Assembly (NCBI RefSeq): GCF_027579695.1
Contig: NC_083577.1
Coordinates: 30,041,698 to 30,105,697, forward strand
From: Neoarius graeffei
Lineage: Eukaryota > Chordata > Actinopteri > Siluriformes > Ariidae
Direction of reading: 5' to 3'
DNA length: 64,000 nt
The notes under the pieces were generated by a model that was not told where the DNA came from, searched no databases, and saw nothing but the letters and a program-made list of their open reading frames with translations. A program made the translations under genes and the position numbers. Shown piece after piece: positions 9,935-19,673 of the stretch (positions are counted from its first letter, which is position 1; each line of letters begins with the position of its first letter).

Positions 9935-11297
9935 TTAAGCTGATATGTGATTGATCTAACGGTAAAACAGGACGAGGGCTTGAGAACCTTTTTGACACGT
10001 TGAAGGGTTACAATTTTACTTGGCAACAGAATGTATCTGAATTCTGATTGGTTGTTGTTATATTATTGCCCTTCTGTTGTCTTCTTGAGCCCAGAGCGGA
10101 GGGGGGAGGGGGAGGAGGGAGTGACAGGGTTCTACAGAGAAAAGTTTTTGCCCCCGCTTTCAAATGAAGCCCCTCGAGAACCAATCAGTTCAGCGGATGT
10201 GTGTTCTCGGTATGGAACGTTTTCAAAAGAGAGGCGGGAGGAACCAAACATTTCTGATTCAGAAGGCGGAGGCTGTTTTGCTTATTACGTGAAAATGTTT
10301 GAGAGCGAATATTCATGAGTGAATTTTGCATGCTGTTTCGCCCAGTGGAAACCTACAGGAACCATTTGTGTACCTCGATTTTTTTTTTTCTTCAATCAGA
10401 AATATTGGTCGGGACACGCCCATACCGTCCATACCCAATTCTACACCTATGCAGTAAGACTCTTAATTCTGTGTGTGTGTGTGTGTGTGTTCAGCACCTG
10501 TAACTCTGGACCCCAACACTGCTCATCCTGAACTCATTGTATCTGATGATCTGAAAAGTGTGAGACGCAGCAAAAAGAAACAGAAACTTCCTGATAATCC
10601 AGAGAGATTTGATAAATATTGGGATATCCTGGGATCTGAGGGCTTTAACTCAGGGACACACTGCTGGGATGTGGAAGTTGGAGACGGTACGTGGTGGTTT
10701 GTGGGTGTGATGACAGAATCTGCTCAGAGGAAGGGGAAGATATTCTCCAGAAGTGGAATCTGGTGTGTGCGGGATTATGGTGATAAATATTGCGCAGTTT
10801 CTACACCACATGCATTCACTCAGCTCTCAGTAGCACAGAAACTCCAGAGGATCAGAGTGAAGCTGGACTGGGACAGAGGAAAACTGTCATTCTCCGACCC
10901 TCTCACTAACACACACTTACACACTTTCACACACACATTTACTGATAAATTACTGCCATTCCTACATGTTAATCATAAAGAATCTCCTCTAAAGATCCTC
11001 CCACTTGAGTGCTCTGTAAGAGTGAATCAGATCAGTTAGCATTGATGTTGTTTTATTCCAGTTCATTAATAAAATACTGCAGATTAAAAGATTAGTGTTC
11101 TTTATTTAAGTCTTTTTTTCCCCCTTTTGGAAACCCTGAAGCGCACACTGTGATTTTTTTCAAGGGGATAAACTCAAAATATTGACAGAATATCTTGAAA
11201 TAATGAATTAACTCAAATAATAAGATATCTTAAAATTATATTATGATAGCTTTTGAAAGTATGAGGAAGTCAAAATAAGCGAATTAATGATATACTG
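9935..11297 (+). repeat. Segmental duplication, copy 1 (partner at 38104-39480)
   Basis: Intron DNA, a B30.2 exon and 3' flank match 38104-39480 over about 1.36 kb, with long identical runs. Intron sequence is retained upstream of the exon, so this is a DNA-level duplication and not a retrocopy. The left edge is the TTAA where the 1-9934 element is proposed to end. Confidence 0.85.
10495..11039 (+). CDS. Orphan PRY-SPRY (B30.2) terminal exon of a TRIM gene
   Basis: The acceptor TTCAG after a GT repeat opens a 545-nt exon in phase 1. It encodes PVTLDPNTAHPELIVSDDL, the usual start of the PRY part in fish TRIM proteins, then the SPRY core with GTHCWDVEV, WFVGVM, SGIWCV, RIRVKLDWDRGKLSFSD and a C-terminal LKILPLECSV. 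It ends in TAG at 11039, followed by AATAAA near 11068. The expected length is about 180 residues and it is intact. No RING, B-box or coiled-coil exons lie upstream in the window; those could sit before position 1, beyond the inserted 1-9934 element. It is a paralogue of the last exon of the TRIM gene at 24484-39231. Function by family: ligand-binding module of an E3 ubiquitin ligase. Whether this copy is expressed is unknown. Confidence 0.85.
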
Positions 11298-11455
11298 AGT
11301 GCTCTGTAAGAGTGAATCAGATCAGTTAGCATTGTTGTTGCTTTATTCCAGTTCATTAATAAAATTCTGCAGATTAAAAGATTAGTGTTCTTTGTGCAAG
11401 TCTCCCCCCCCACCTTTGGAAACCCTGAAGCATACAGTGATTTTTTTTTTTTAAG
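11298..11455 (+). repeat. Second, partial copy of the B30.2 exon's 3' end
   Basis: From about 11298 the sequence repeats the last codons and 3' UTR of the exon ending at 11039, including the stop, an AATAAA and the following T/C-rich run. It is cut off at about 11455 by the RTE LINE. It implies an earlier tandem array of B30.2 exons here. Confidence 0.75.
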
Positions 11456-12843
11456 TGAATCATCTTCTTCTCCTTCCTCTTCTTCTTCTGGTTGCTCCCG
11501 ATCAGGGGTCGCCACAGTGGATCTTTCGTCTCCATTGCTCCTTGTCTTCCACATCCTTCTCTATCACACCTGCCACTTTCATGTCCTCTCTCACCACATC
11601 CATGTATCTCCTCTTTGGCCTTCCTCGTTTCCGTGTGCCTGGCAGCTCCATCCTCAACATTCTCCTTCCAACATGCTCTGCATCTCTTCTCAGGATGTGC
11701 CCGTACCATCTCAGTCTCATCTCCCTTAGCTTCATTCCCAAGCTCTCCACATGTGCTGTCCCTCTGATGTGCTTGTTCCTTATCCTGTCCAACCTTAACA
11801 TCCTCAACTCCGCCACCTCCAACTTTGCCTCCTGTCTCTTCGTTAAGGGTACTGTCTCCAATCCATACATCACAACTGGTCTCACTACTGTCTTATACAT
11901 CTTACCTTTCACTTTTGCTGGGACTTTCCTATCACAAATGACTCCCAAAATCCTTCTCCAACTGCTCCACCCTGTCTGCACTCTCGACCTCACTATCGCA
12001 GACCCCATTTTCCTGCACAGTTGACCCCAGGTACTTGAAATCACCAACTTTCTTTACGTCTACTCCTTGCATCTTCACTACACTCTCATGCCCATTCTCA
12101 CTGATGCACACGTATTCTGTTTTGCTACTGCTCACCATCAGTCCTCTTCGTTCCAATGCATACCTCCATCTCTCCAAACCCAACTCAACCTCCTTTCTAC
12201 TTTCACCATATCACAATATCTGCAAACATCATGTTCCATGGTGACTCTTGCCTCACTTTGTCCGTCAAGCTATCCATCACTGGTAGTGGGGGGAAAGGGG
12301 GACTGAGTTACCAGGGCCCCAAGTGGGGGGAGGGCCCTTGAGGAGTCTGTAATTTTATTTTCCTTTAAATATCAATACCATTTAAAGATCACAATATATG
12401 TTGCTAACTAATCTAAATGTAATGTTTTGGGTAAATAAATCTTTGTCGTTTGATTAATGGATTGAATTGTGTGTCCGAGCCTACATATAGTGTCCAGTGT
12501 TGCCAGATACTGCTGACATTTTCCAGCCCAAAATATGTTCAAAACCTGCCAAAATGCACTTAAAACCACCCAAAATGTAAAATGTACTTGATGCCTATCT
12601 TGCAAAGTAAAAATATGCAGCTAAAGACCAGTATACTATTTGTAAATTGAACAACAATGCAAACAACTTCTAAATGGCAACATGAGACCATCAGTGCTGG
12701 AGGTGAAAAATCTGCTGTCTGGTACTCGGCTCCGTATGTTTGAATCAGATTATAACTTTGCAATCATCTGCTGTGTTCTGAATCCTACATGCACCAGTAG
12801 GTGATGCACACGCATAATATTATGTAGGCTATGTTAGGCTACG

Positions 12844-13214
12844 GCGGCACAGTGGTGTAGTGGTTAGCACTGTCGCCTCACAGCAAGAAGGTCCGGGTTC
12901 GAGCCCCGTGGCCGGCGAGGGCCTTTCTGTGCGGAGTTTGCATGTTCTCCCCGTGTCCGCGTGGGTTTCCTCCGGGTGCTCCGGTTTCCCCCACAGTCCA
13001 AAGACATGTAGGTTAGGTTAACTGGTGACTCTAAATTGAGCGTAGGTGTGAATGTGAGTGTGAATGGTTATCTGTGTCTATGTGTCAGCCCTGTGATGAC
13101 CTGGCGACTTGTCCAGGGTGTACCCCGCCTTTCTCCTGTAGTCAGCTGGGATAGGCTCCAGCTTGCCTGCGACCCTGGAGAAGGATAAAGCGGCTAGAGA
13201 TAATGAGATGAGAT
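12844..13214 (+). mobile_element. tRNA-headed SINE (family A), copy 3
   Basis: Full copy, head first, ending in GATGAGAT. The direct repeat gttaggctacg lies at 12833-12843 and 13215-13225. It is the third nesting level (SINE in hAT in hAT in RTE). Confidence 0.9.
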
Positions 13215-13574
13215 GTTAGGCTACGATGCATATCTGACATCTGCATTGCTGAGGTTATTTATTTTTTATTTGTCTTTTATTTATTTATCTTTTTATTTAT
13301 CCTGCTTGTTTTATTAATTTCATAGGCCTAGTTATTCTACTTAATTTATTTTTGTCTACAAAAATATGTATTTTCTTCATCTGTTTTCCTGATTTTTGTG
13401 GATTTGTTAGATTGTACCTGTTTTATATACTTCAATTAAAAAAAAAGTTAGGCTACGATGCATGGCTGAATGTAACATGAGAAGAGAAAATGGAGAATGG
13501 ATTGCGTCATTCTTATTTACTAGTTTGAGTTCAGTTTCTGCACTACATTGCACACATTCATATTAGTCTTACAG

Positions 13575-13922
13575 TTATCTGACATCCTGCAGTGTGTCAG
13601 ATAACTCATCCACAGCATTAATCGAAGTGTGGCAAGCAACGTATGTTGCTATCCGTAGTTCACGACGTTTCTGGTCATCACGGATATCAGTCGTGCTAGC
13701 TCTCCTCACCGTAAAAGTTCTGACCGTTGGCTGGCACCTCATCTTGTGCTTTTTAGTTGCAGCGTGGTCTTTCAAGTCCTTGAGGTGAGCTCTTATGTCG
13801 GTATTGCAAACTTTGCAGTGTGCCTTCTCTCCATCATTCGATGAAACTATCCATAACTTTAAATCTGGGTCGTTTTCCCACTCCTTTCTGTACTTTATTT
13901 TGTATTTTGCCCACTGTGGCAT
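13575..13922 (-). pseudogene. hAT transposase N-terminal zinc-finger exon fragment
   Basis: Open for 115 codons from ATG at 13922. It starts MPQWAKYKIKYRKEWENDPD, then has a zinc-finger-like C-x2-C at residues about 38-41 and histidines about 53-59. No downstream catalytic exon exists inside the host element (12495-14270). Leftover of the autonomous parent. Confidence 0.6.
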
Positions 13923-14355
13923 CTTGACTAGCCGTCGTTCACTAACTGCACTCTGTGTCGATCTCTGATTGGGTCACAGAAGTGTTTAATATGGATTGGA
14001 TTGGGTGTAGACTAGTGGACGTACAGTAGATAGTAATGTACATAGAATGTGCTGCATCAAAGTCCTTCTAAGGCTATATACTGTAAGTGTCTCTGGCTGT
14101 ATTCTCACACAGAACGTTGGTGCGAAATATTTATAAACATCTGATAAAAACCCGCCGAACTAACGTCAAACCCGCCCAATTTTTGTCAACCAGCCAAGCC
14201 ATTTTTTGCCCGCAAAGTAAAATTCAAAACCGCCCAATTGGGCAGGAAACTGCCCAATCTGGCAACACTGATAGTGTCTAGGGACAGGCCCCACCACCCT
14301 TTGCATGAAATGGTTTAGTCCGCTTTCACCGGGCTTTTTAACGAGGCGCAATTAA

Positions 14356-14811
14356 AGGTGTCATTCCACAACAAACCGTTTAATACTTGCTCTTTTTGTA
14401 ATACCATAGGTCACTCCAAGTTGCATATGCATGTTGCACGTGAAAATGTTCTCGTACCCCCATTCCCTGTATTAGCCTATGAAAGAAAATAGATGGAAAA
14501 ACAAGAGAATCAGAAAAAGCCCTACGAACTTATGTCACTTCAAAAATTAGTAGTCATAGCCTCGCCCATAACCCACTGGAGGGAGCGTCACAGTGCTGTT
14601 AGCCAATCAGAAGCGATATGTTTACATGTCATGAATATTCATGAGTAAGAGCTGAAATCCTGTCGTTCTCTCCCCACCCACTCCTCCACCAAACTAGAAC
14701 AGCCTGAAACAGGAGCACCACAGCATTTTTTTCACCAAAACTGGCTCACAGGGCATTCATTCATACTAGAGACCACCGCACAATTAATGAAAAAACGATG
14801 CAATGACACCT
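14356..14811. mobile_element. TTAA-flanked MITE (Kolobok- or piggyBac-like)
   Basis: Ends are AGGTGTCATT and AATGACACCT (10-bp inverted repeats), flanked by TTAA at 14352-14355 and 14812-14815. The empty site is visible in the sibling hAT near 5710 (GCGCATTTAACG). 456 bp, no coding. It is about 85% alike (by eye) to the terminal part of 33588-34290, which carries a THAP exon. That favours Kolobok over piggyBac. Confidence 0.85.
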
Positions 14812-16662
14812 TTAACGTAGCGTTCATTCTGCTGAAGCAGCGCATGCGCATTGCAGGCAATCTGTGCTATGGAAGATGATGCACAAGAAAACAAAATCCA
14901 GTTTTCAGAAACGAAAAGAGAGGCAGGAAAGAGACAAGAAAAGAAATGAGGGAAAGCAACTGATCACAAACTTCTTTCCCAAGAAAGGTGAGCCCAAACG
15001 TGAAAGCAAATAGCCTACAGTAAATGAACACCCGTGGTTGTCAGTGCTAAAAACTGCACAACACAAAATTAGAAATAACATGATGCCTTTTTTGTTTGCA
15101 TTGCAATAGTATACTAATCAAAAATTAAATTAATATTTATTATTGGGCCATAACATAATTAGGCTAATAGCCTAATTTAGTCTCAATGTCATAGGTTCAT
15201 AAGGGTAGGCTGTCAAATTAGTAGCAAAGCTAACTTGTGAACCGCATGGCACTCAGTTTCAGAGACTGTCACAGAGGGGGATGCAGCAACAGACCCCTCA
15301 TCCTCTCATACTGGGGATCTGAGACAAGGTGAGCCTTTAGTTTAAAATGAAAGCACATAATTTTAGCTATTTTTACTGTAATGTGTTAAGCAACACTAAA
15401 GTCATGCTCTGTGTTTTACTGAAGGCTATGTTTGGCTATAGCCTAATTAGAATAAGAGACTAAAAGTTTACATGTTTGTCACATCCATAAGAAAAATAAA
15501 ATGCCACATAGTTTATGATGCAAATGAATATATTTTCTTTTATGTAATAAATAAGCTACTTGACAAAAATCTGTTCTCTTCAGCCCAATGCAAAGGTGCT
15601 CAATTTTCATGCAGGCCTATTATGTTTGGCGACCTTTGGTGGCATTTACTGTTACAACTTTTAATCATTCTGCAAATAAAACAAAGATTCAGGGAAGTAT
15701 TGTGTGATTAGGTTTTTTTTTAATTCATTTAAGAGTTGTTAGATTAATGTGTGGCTACATAACTGACCGGACTGGTAGTACGCCCTTGTTGTTAGATACT
15801 TTCAGCATTGTTAACTGCTGAGCTTTTTTTGTCTTTTTTTTTAGGGGGGGGCCCATGGCCACTGCTTGTGCATAGGGCCCAGAATTTGGTGCTACGCCCC
15901 TGCATCACTATGGCAAACAAGAAAGGACTCAAAGCAGATCCTTGATGAAGTCCCACCTTCACCTCGAACCATTCAGCTGTTCCAACTGCACACCTCACTG
16001 CTGTTTCACTGTTCTCATACATGTCTTGCACCACTCTAATATACTTCTCATTCACTCCACACTTTCTCATATAATACCATAACTCATCTCTCGGCACTCC
16101 ATCGTATGCCTTCTCCAGGTCTACAAACACACAATGTAGCTTTCTCTGGCCTTCCCTGTACTTCTCCATTAACATTCTTAAAGCAAAAAATTGCATCCAA
16201 CGTGCCCTTCCTTGGCATAAACCCGTACTGCTATTCACAGATTGTTACCTCTCTTCTCAATCTCGCCTCCAATACCTTTTCTCATAACTTCATGGTGTGG
16301 CTCATCAATTTTATTCCTCTGTAATTACTGCAGCTCTGTACACCTTCCTTATTCTTGTATATTGGGACTAGCACACTCTTTCTCCATTCATTCGGCATTT
16401 TCTCATTCTCGAAGATCTTGTTCAAAAATCTCGTTAGGAACTCCACAGCGGTCTCACCCAAACATCTCCAAGCCTCAATCAGGATACCATCTGGTCCGAC
16501 TGCTTTTCCAGTCTTCATTCTTTTCATGGCTGCCCTCACCTCATCCTTACTAACCGACTCTACTTCCTGATTTGCTGTCTCCAGCAAATCTGACCTTTTC
16601 TCTTTTGGATTCTCCTCATTTAATAAATCCTCAAAGTACTCTTTCCACCTTCTCAAGAAAGC

Positions 16663-16998
16663 ACAACTTTATTCATCACACACTTGTGAAATTCCTCTCT
16701 GCATTTCACCCATCTGAAGCAGTGAAAACACACATACTATGTGTGTTAGCCATGCTAACAGCGCCCAGGGAGCAGTTGGGAGTTAGGTGCCTCACTCAAG
16801 GGCACCTCAGCCCAAAGCCATCCCATATTAACCTACCGTAACTGCATGTCTTTGAACTGTGGGGGAAGCCGACGCAGACACAGGGAGAACATGCAAACTC
16901 CACACGGAAAGGTCCCCGCCGGCTGCTGGGCTCGAACCTAGAACCTTCTTGCTATGAGGCGACCATGCTAACCACTTACACCACCGTGCCGCCCCACT
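16663..16998 (-). mobile_element. tRNA-headed SINE (family B), copy 1
   Basis: Head and middle resemble family A, but the tail is different (ATTCATCACACACTTG..., then AAATTCCTCTCTGCATTT). Inserted in the RTE linker region. Other copies are at 41713 and 49590. Confidence 0.8.
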
Positions 16999-17450
16999 TA
17001 ATACACTCTCTTTGTTTGTCAGCACATTTCCATTTACATCTTTCATCACTCTTACCTGCTGTACATCCCTTGCCTTTGCTACCGCTCTTTTTGCCTTCTG
17101 TCTCGTCTCTCTGTATAACTGCCTGCTTTCCTCGTCTCTCTGATCGTCCCAATTCTTCTTTGCTAGCCTCTTCTCTTTTATAATTTCCTGCACTTCTTTG
17201 TTCCACCACCATGTCTCCTTGTCTTCCTCCCTCCCTCCCTCCCTCCCTCCCGATGACCACCCTAGCACCTTCCTTGCTGCCTCTCTTACTAGTATAGCAG
17301 TGGTATCCCAATCTTCTGGCAGACTTCCATTACCACTCAATGCTCGTCTCATTTCTTCCCTAAACTCCTTCTGACGTTCAACCCCTTTTAGTTTCCACCA
17401 CCTAATCTTCTGCTCCACTATTTCACACTTCCTCGTTTTCACTTTCAAGT

Positions 17451-18084
17451 AGGGGTGGGCGTATCGATCTGAGTATCGATATATCGATACCAAGGTGAGT
17501 ATCAGAATCGAATCGATACTAGCGTGATGAGATCGATACTTTCGTTGCAGTTTCTCTTCAATACATCCAGTAAATTACTCGAATTTACGCAGAGTTCATG
17601 CGAGGATAGTTTCTTTCTAAATGTGTCTGTGTAAACAGCGCACCTGTCTCTCTCGCTCTCTGCCGCTCACACCTTGCCCCTCTCCCTCCCTGTTTTGTTG
17701 GAGAGCGGAGAGTCAGGGCGCTGACTGAGTGCAGACCGTGATGGCGGAGAGAAAGAGAAGCGCTGTGTGGACATTATTCACTGCAGTTGACAAAGACAAT
17801 GCCACATGTGATGTGTGCAGAAAAGTTATTCGCTACTGTGGTAACACCACCAATTTATTTAAACATATTAAAGCTGTTCACCCCAGAGAGAACACTGAAC
17901 TGCAAAAAAAGTTGAGGGAGGGGGAGGGGGAGATCCCCAAACCCAGGCCAGACCTCCGACAGACACAGAGGTCTCTGGAAGAGACTCTTCAACCCAAAAC
18001 TCAGGAATATCCAGGTAATCTCCAGCATAAAGTAATATTTTCACAGCGTAATTGGTGATCAGAGATGCAATTTCAGCAGACTAA
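17451..18084 (+). mobile_element. hAT (ZBED-type) transposon fragment
   Basis: Starts with the terminal-repeat-like TAGGGGTGGGCGTATCGAT, followed by TATCGAT-rich DNA. It carries the BED-finger exon described separately. No catalytic exons follow; the right end is not seen, and a piggyBac-like end begins at 18085. Confidence 0.6.
17741..18012 (+). pseudogene. BED zinc-finger exon of a ZBED/hAT transposase
   Basis: ATG at 17741 opens MAERKRSAVWTLFTAVDKDN, then CDVCRKVIRYCGNTTNLFKH (C-x2-C ... H-x4-H, completed by IKAVH), a BED finger. A basic/acidic linker follows, ending at a GTAATC donor after 18012. In intact relatives the next exon holds the RNase H-like core and C-terminal dimerisation domain; here none follows. 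It is an exon fragment, about 91 codons. Confidence 0.75.
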
Positions 18085-18740
18085 TTAACCCTTTGATGCA
18101 AAACATGGGTCAAAAGTGACCCGGCTGAGTTTTTATCTTCTATATCTTTGCAATAAATTAATTCCATCATTCAGTATTCAAGGTATTCCTCAATTAACTT
18201 GTTTTTGATCATCATACATCCTTATTTTATTTTTTCCTTTCTTACTTTTTGAATAAAAACCCTTTTTGTATCACTACCCTTCTAATGCACAACATGGGTA
18301 AAAACCGACCTGCATTCATTTTCCAGGTTATTTCATGTATGGCTGAGTATTTCTATGATATACTTTTGAAATAAATTCATTTTGTCATTTACTTTTCCAA
18401 ATATGCAGTAAATATCTTGTTTTTGTTTAGCACAAATCTCATTCATTCATTCATTCATTCATTCATCTCATTCATTATCTGTAGCCGCTTTATCCTGTTC
18501 TACAGGGTCGCAGGCAAGCTGGAGCCTATCCCAGCTGACTACGGGCGAAAGGCGGGGTACACCCTGGACAAGTCGCCAGGTCATCACAGGGCTTTAGCAC
18601 AAATCATCATTTTTATTTTTCCTTTCTTATGAACAAGCACAGCTTTTGTAATTCTACATCAAGTTTACACACATGTCATTGTTTGTGTCAAACAAGTTGT
18701 GAATTTGTTGTAACATGAACACAGGAGATAACTGACTCTG
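18085..18740. mobile_element. Possible left end of a piggyBac-like element
   Basis: TTAA at 18085-18088 is followed by CCCTTTGATGCA and a short repeat (AACATGGGT) that recurs near 18290. A TTAA target with a CCC start is the piggyBac pattern. The opposite end and a transposase are not visible, so this is weak. A truncated SINE lies at 18439-18592. The rest of the stretch is AT-rich with no gene. Confidence 0.35.
18439..18592 (-). mobile_element. tRNA-headed SINE (family A), copy 4, 5'-truncated
   Basis: Only the tail-proximal 154 bp remain, with an (ATTC)n tail. The 13-bp direct repeat tttagcacaaatc lies at 18426-18438 and 18593-18605. The clean target duplication shows truncation at insertion, as LINE machinery does, rather than later loss. 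Confidence 0.88.
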
Positions 18741-19339
18741 TGCTTGCAGTGATGCTCGGAGCTCCTGGTTTCTGGGTCCAGGTCCAAACTGTAAGCTGGT
18801 TGGAGCAGAATCACGCGAACGAGCTTTTATCATTGGCTGTTGCGTTACATCTTACCCAGATACTACAATGCTATTTTCTGATTGGCTATTGTGTAGCCCC
18901 TTTCTTTTTTGATTGGCTGGTAAGTTACAGGCTCGATTTAGACCGACAGCGGAGACGCGCTTGTTCCATGGTGAGAGCCGCGAGAGGGAGAGAAATGTTG
19001 GGTGCAGCGGCAGATTATAAGTTGTTTTTCAGCGTGAGAAACACCCTGTGTGGCGGGAGAGCACGACAAAAGCCCGAAAAGAGTGACCCTAGGCTGACAC
19101 TTGCACGACTTTTGGCCACAATTTTGTCGTGGCAAGTCGTGCCATTTTGGGGCACGAACTGGGAGGCTCCCGCACTGTTCACGACTAGTTCACGCATAGT
19201 TCACGACGAGTTCACGAATGCGTGCCCGTCCACATTCACGAACTGGCACGACGAGTTCACGCATAGTTTGCGCATAGTTTACGCACTTCCCGCATTGGCA
19301 CGACGAGTTTGCGCAATTCGGACGGTGTCGTGCCGACTT

Positions 19340-19597
19340 GGGCACGCCTGTGTCATGCACAACCTCATCCTCATCAGATACCCACACGCAATTTCAGAAG
19401 TGGACCGCGAAGATCCGGACACACATGATTTGATCCCTGGTGGATGGAGGACTGACCGACACCTGCAGGGGCTGCTGCCTCTAACCGGCCATCATACCCA
19501 GAAGGATGCAAAGGATCAGCGAGACTACCTGTCACATTACTACATGTCCCCTGCTGGTGCTGTCCCTTGGCAAGAAAGAATGGTAGTAGCTTCATGA
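19340..19597 (+). pseudogene. C-terminal fragment of a HARBI1-like nuclease
   Basis: About 85 codons ending at TGA (19595-19597): HACVMHNLILIRYPHAI, then VDREDPDTHDLIPGGWR and YYMSPAGAVPWQERM. The 'VMHNL' and 'SPAGAVPW' blocks are those I know from the end of fish Harbinger nucleases. The DDE core is missing. The longer open frame starting at 18740 is a chance extension through non-coding repeat arms. Confidence 0.65.
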
Positions 19598-19634
19598 GCT
19601 GCATCCACAGTTGTTCCATTTTTGAAATAAAAGA

Positions 19635-19641
19635 AACGAAC

Positions 19642-19672
<31 letters not shown>

Positions 19673-19673
19673 A
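19635..19673. repeat. Poly-C/poly-A run
   Basis: About 23 C followed by about 13 A immediately after the Harbinger fragment. A homopolymer junction like this is a likely place for assembly error. Confidence 0.8.

Larger units (their letters stand above)
12495..14270. mobile_element. Nested hAT transposon with one transposase exon left
   Basis: Terminal inverted repeats are CAGTGTTGCCAGAT and ATCTGGCAACACTG. The perfect 8-bp target duplication ATAGTGTC lies at 12487-12494 and 14271-14278. A minus-strand exon at 13922-13575 encodes a finger-like segment, CKVCNTDIRAHLKDLKDHAA followed by TKKHK (C-x2-C ... H-x5-H), as in the N-terminus of many hAT transposases; the catalytic and dimerisation parts are gone. 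A SINE sits at 12844-13214. AT-rich DNA with no features fills 13226-13570. Confidence 0.92.
12282..15902. mobile_element. hAT transposon (sibling of 5421-6570) inserted in the RTE, itself twice invaded
   Basis: This is the same family as 5421-6570 over both halves. The left terminus has lost about ten bases (it starts at GGTAGTGGGG), while the right end is the intact CGCCCCTG. Target duplication is catcact(a) at 12275-12281 and 15903-15910. A remnant transposase exon at about 14871-14990 (SSFQKRKERQERDKKRNEGK, then FFPKK and a GTGAGC donor) and a second at about 15255-15330 mark a decayed ZMYM1-type hAT transposase. The central and C-terminal transposase is absent, so it is non-autonomous. 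Nested in it are a hAT (12495-14270) and a TTAA MITE (14356-14811). Confidence 0.85.
11456..17450 (-). mobile_element. RTE-clade LINE, broken by nested insertions
   Basis: Read right to left, the pieces are: 17493-17010, a linker after the endonuclease (RWWKLKGVERQKEF...WWWNKEVQEIIKEKR); 16656-16282, the start of the RT (KTGKAVGPDGI, NYRGIKLMSHTMKL); 16238-15903, RT core ([32 protein letters not shown]); and 12280-11502, RT end and C-terminus (ERRGLMVSSSKTEYV, GDFKYLGS, MYGLETVPLTKRQ, RWYGHILRR). The 3' end is a (TTC)n-like run at about 11456-11490. At least one frameshift lies near 16180-16240. Insertions are a SINE at 16663-16998 and a hAT at 12282-15902, which splits the RT just after FAIVM. 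The endonuclease is missing (5' truncated). Clade assigned from motif resemblance. Confidence 0.82.

Noticed and set aside
11455-12024. Long plus-strand frames opposite the RTE
   Set aside because: Shadows of the minus-strand RTE C-terminus, low-complexity S/P/L-rich.
12844-12910. tRNA gene call at SINE heads
   Set aside because: A- and B-box-like motifs are present, but no cloverleaf with proper arms is formed and the sequence continues into the SINE body.
18740-19597. 285-codon open frame
   Set aside because: Only its last about 85 codons resemble a protein (Harbinger C-terminus); the rest reads through promoter-like DNA and repeat arms.
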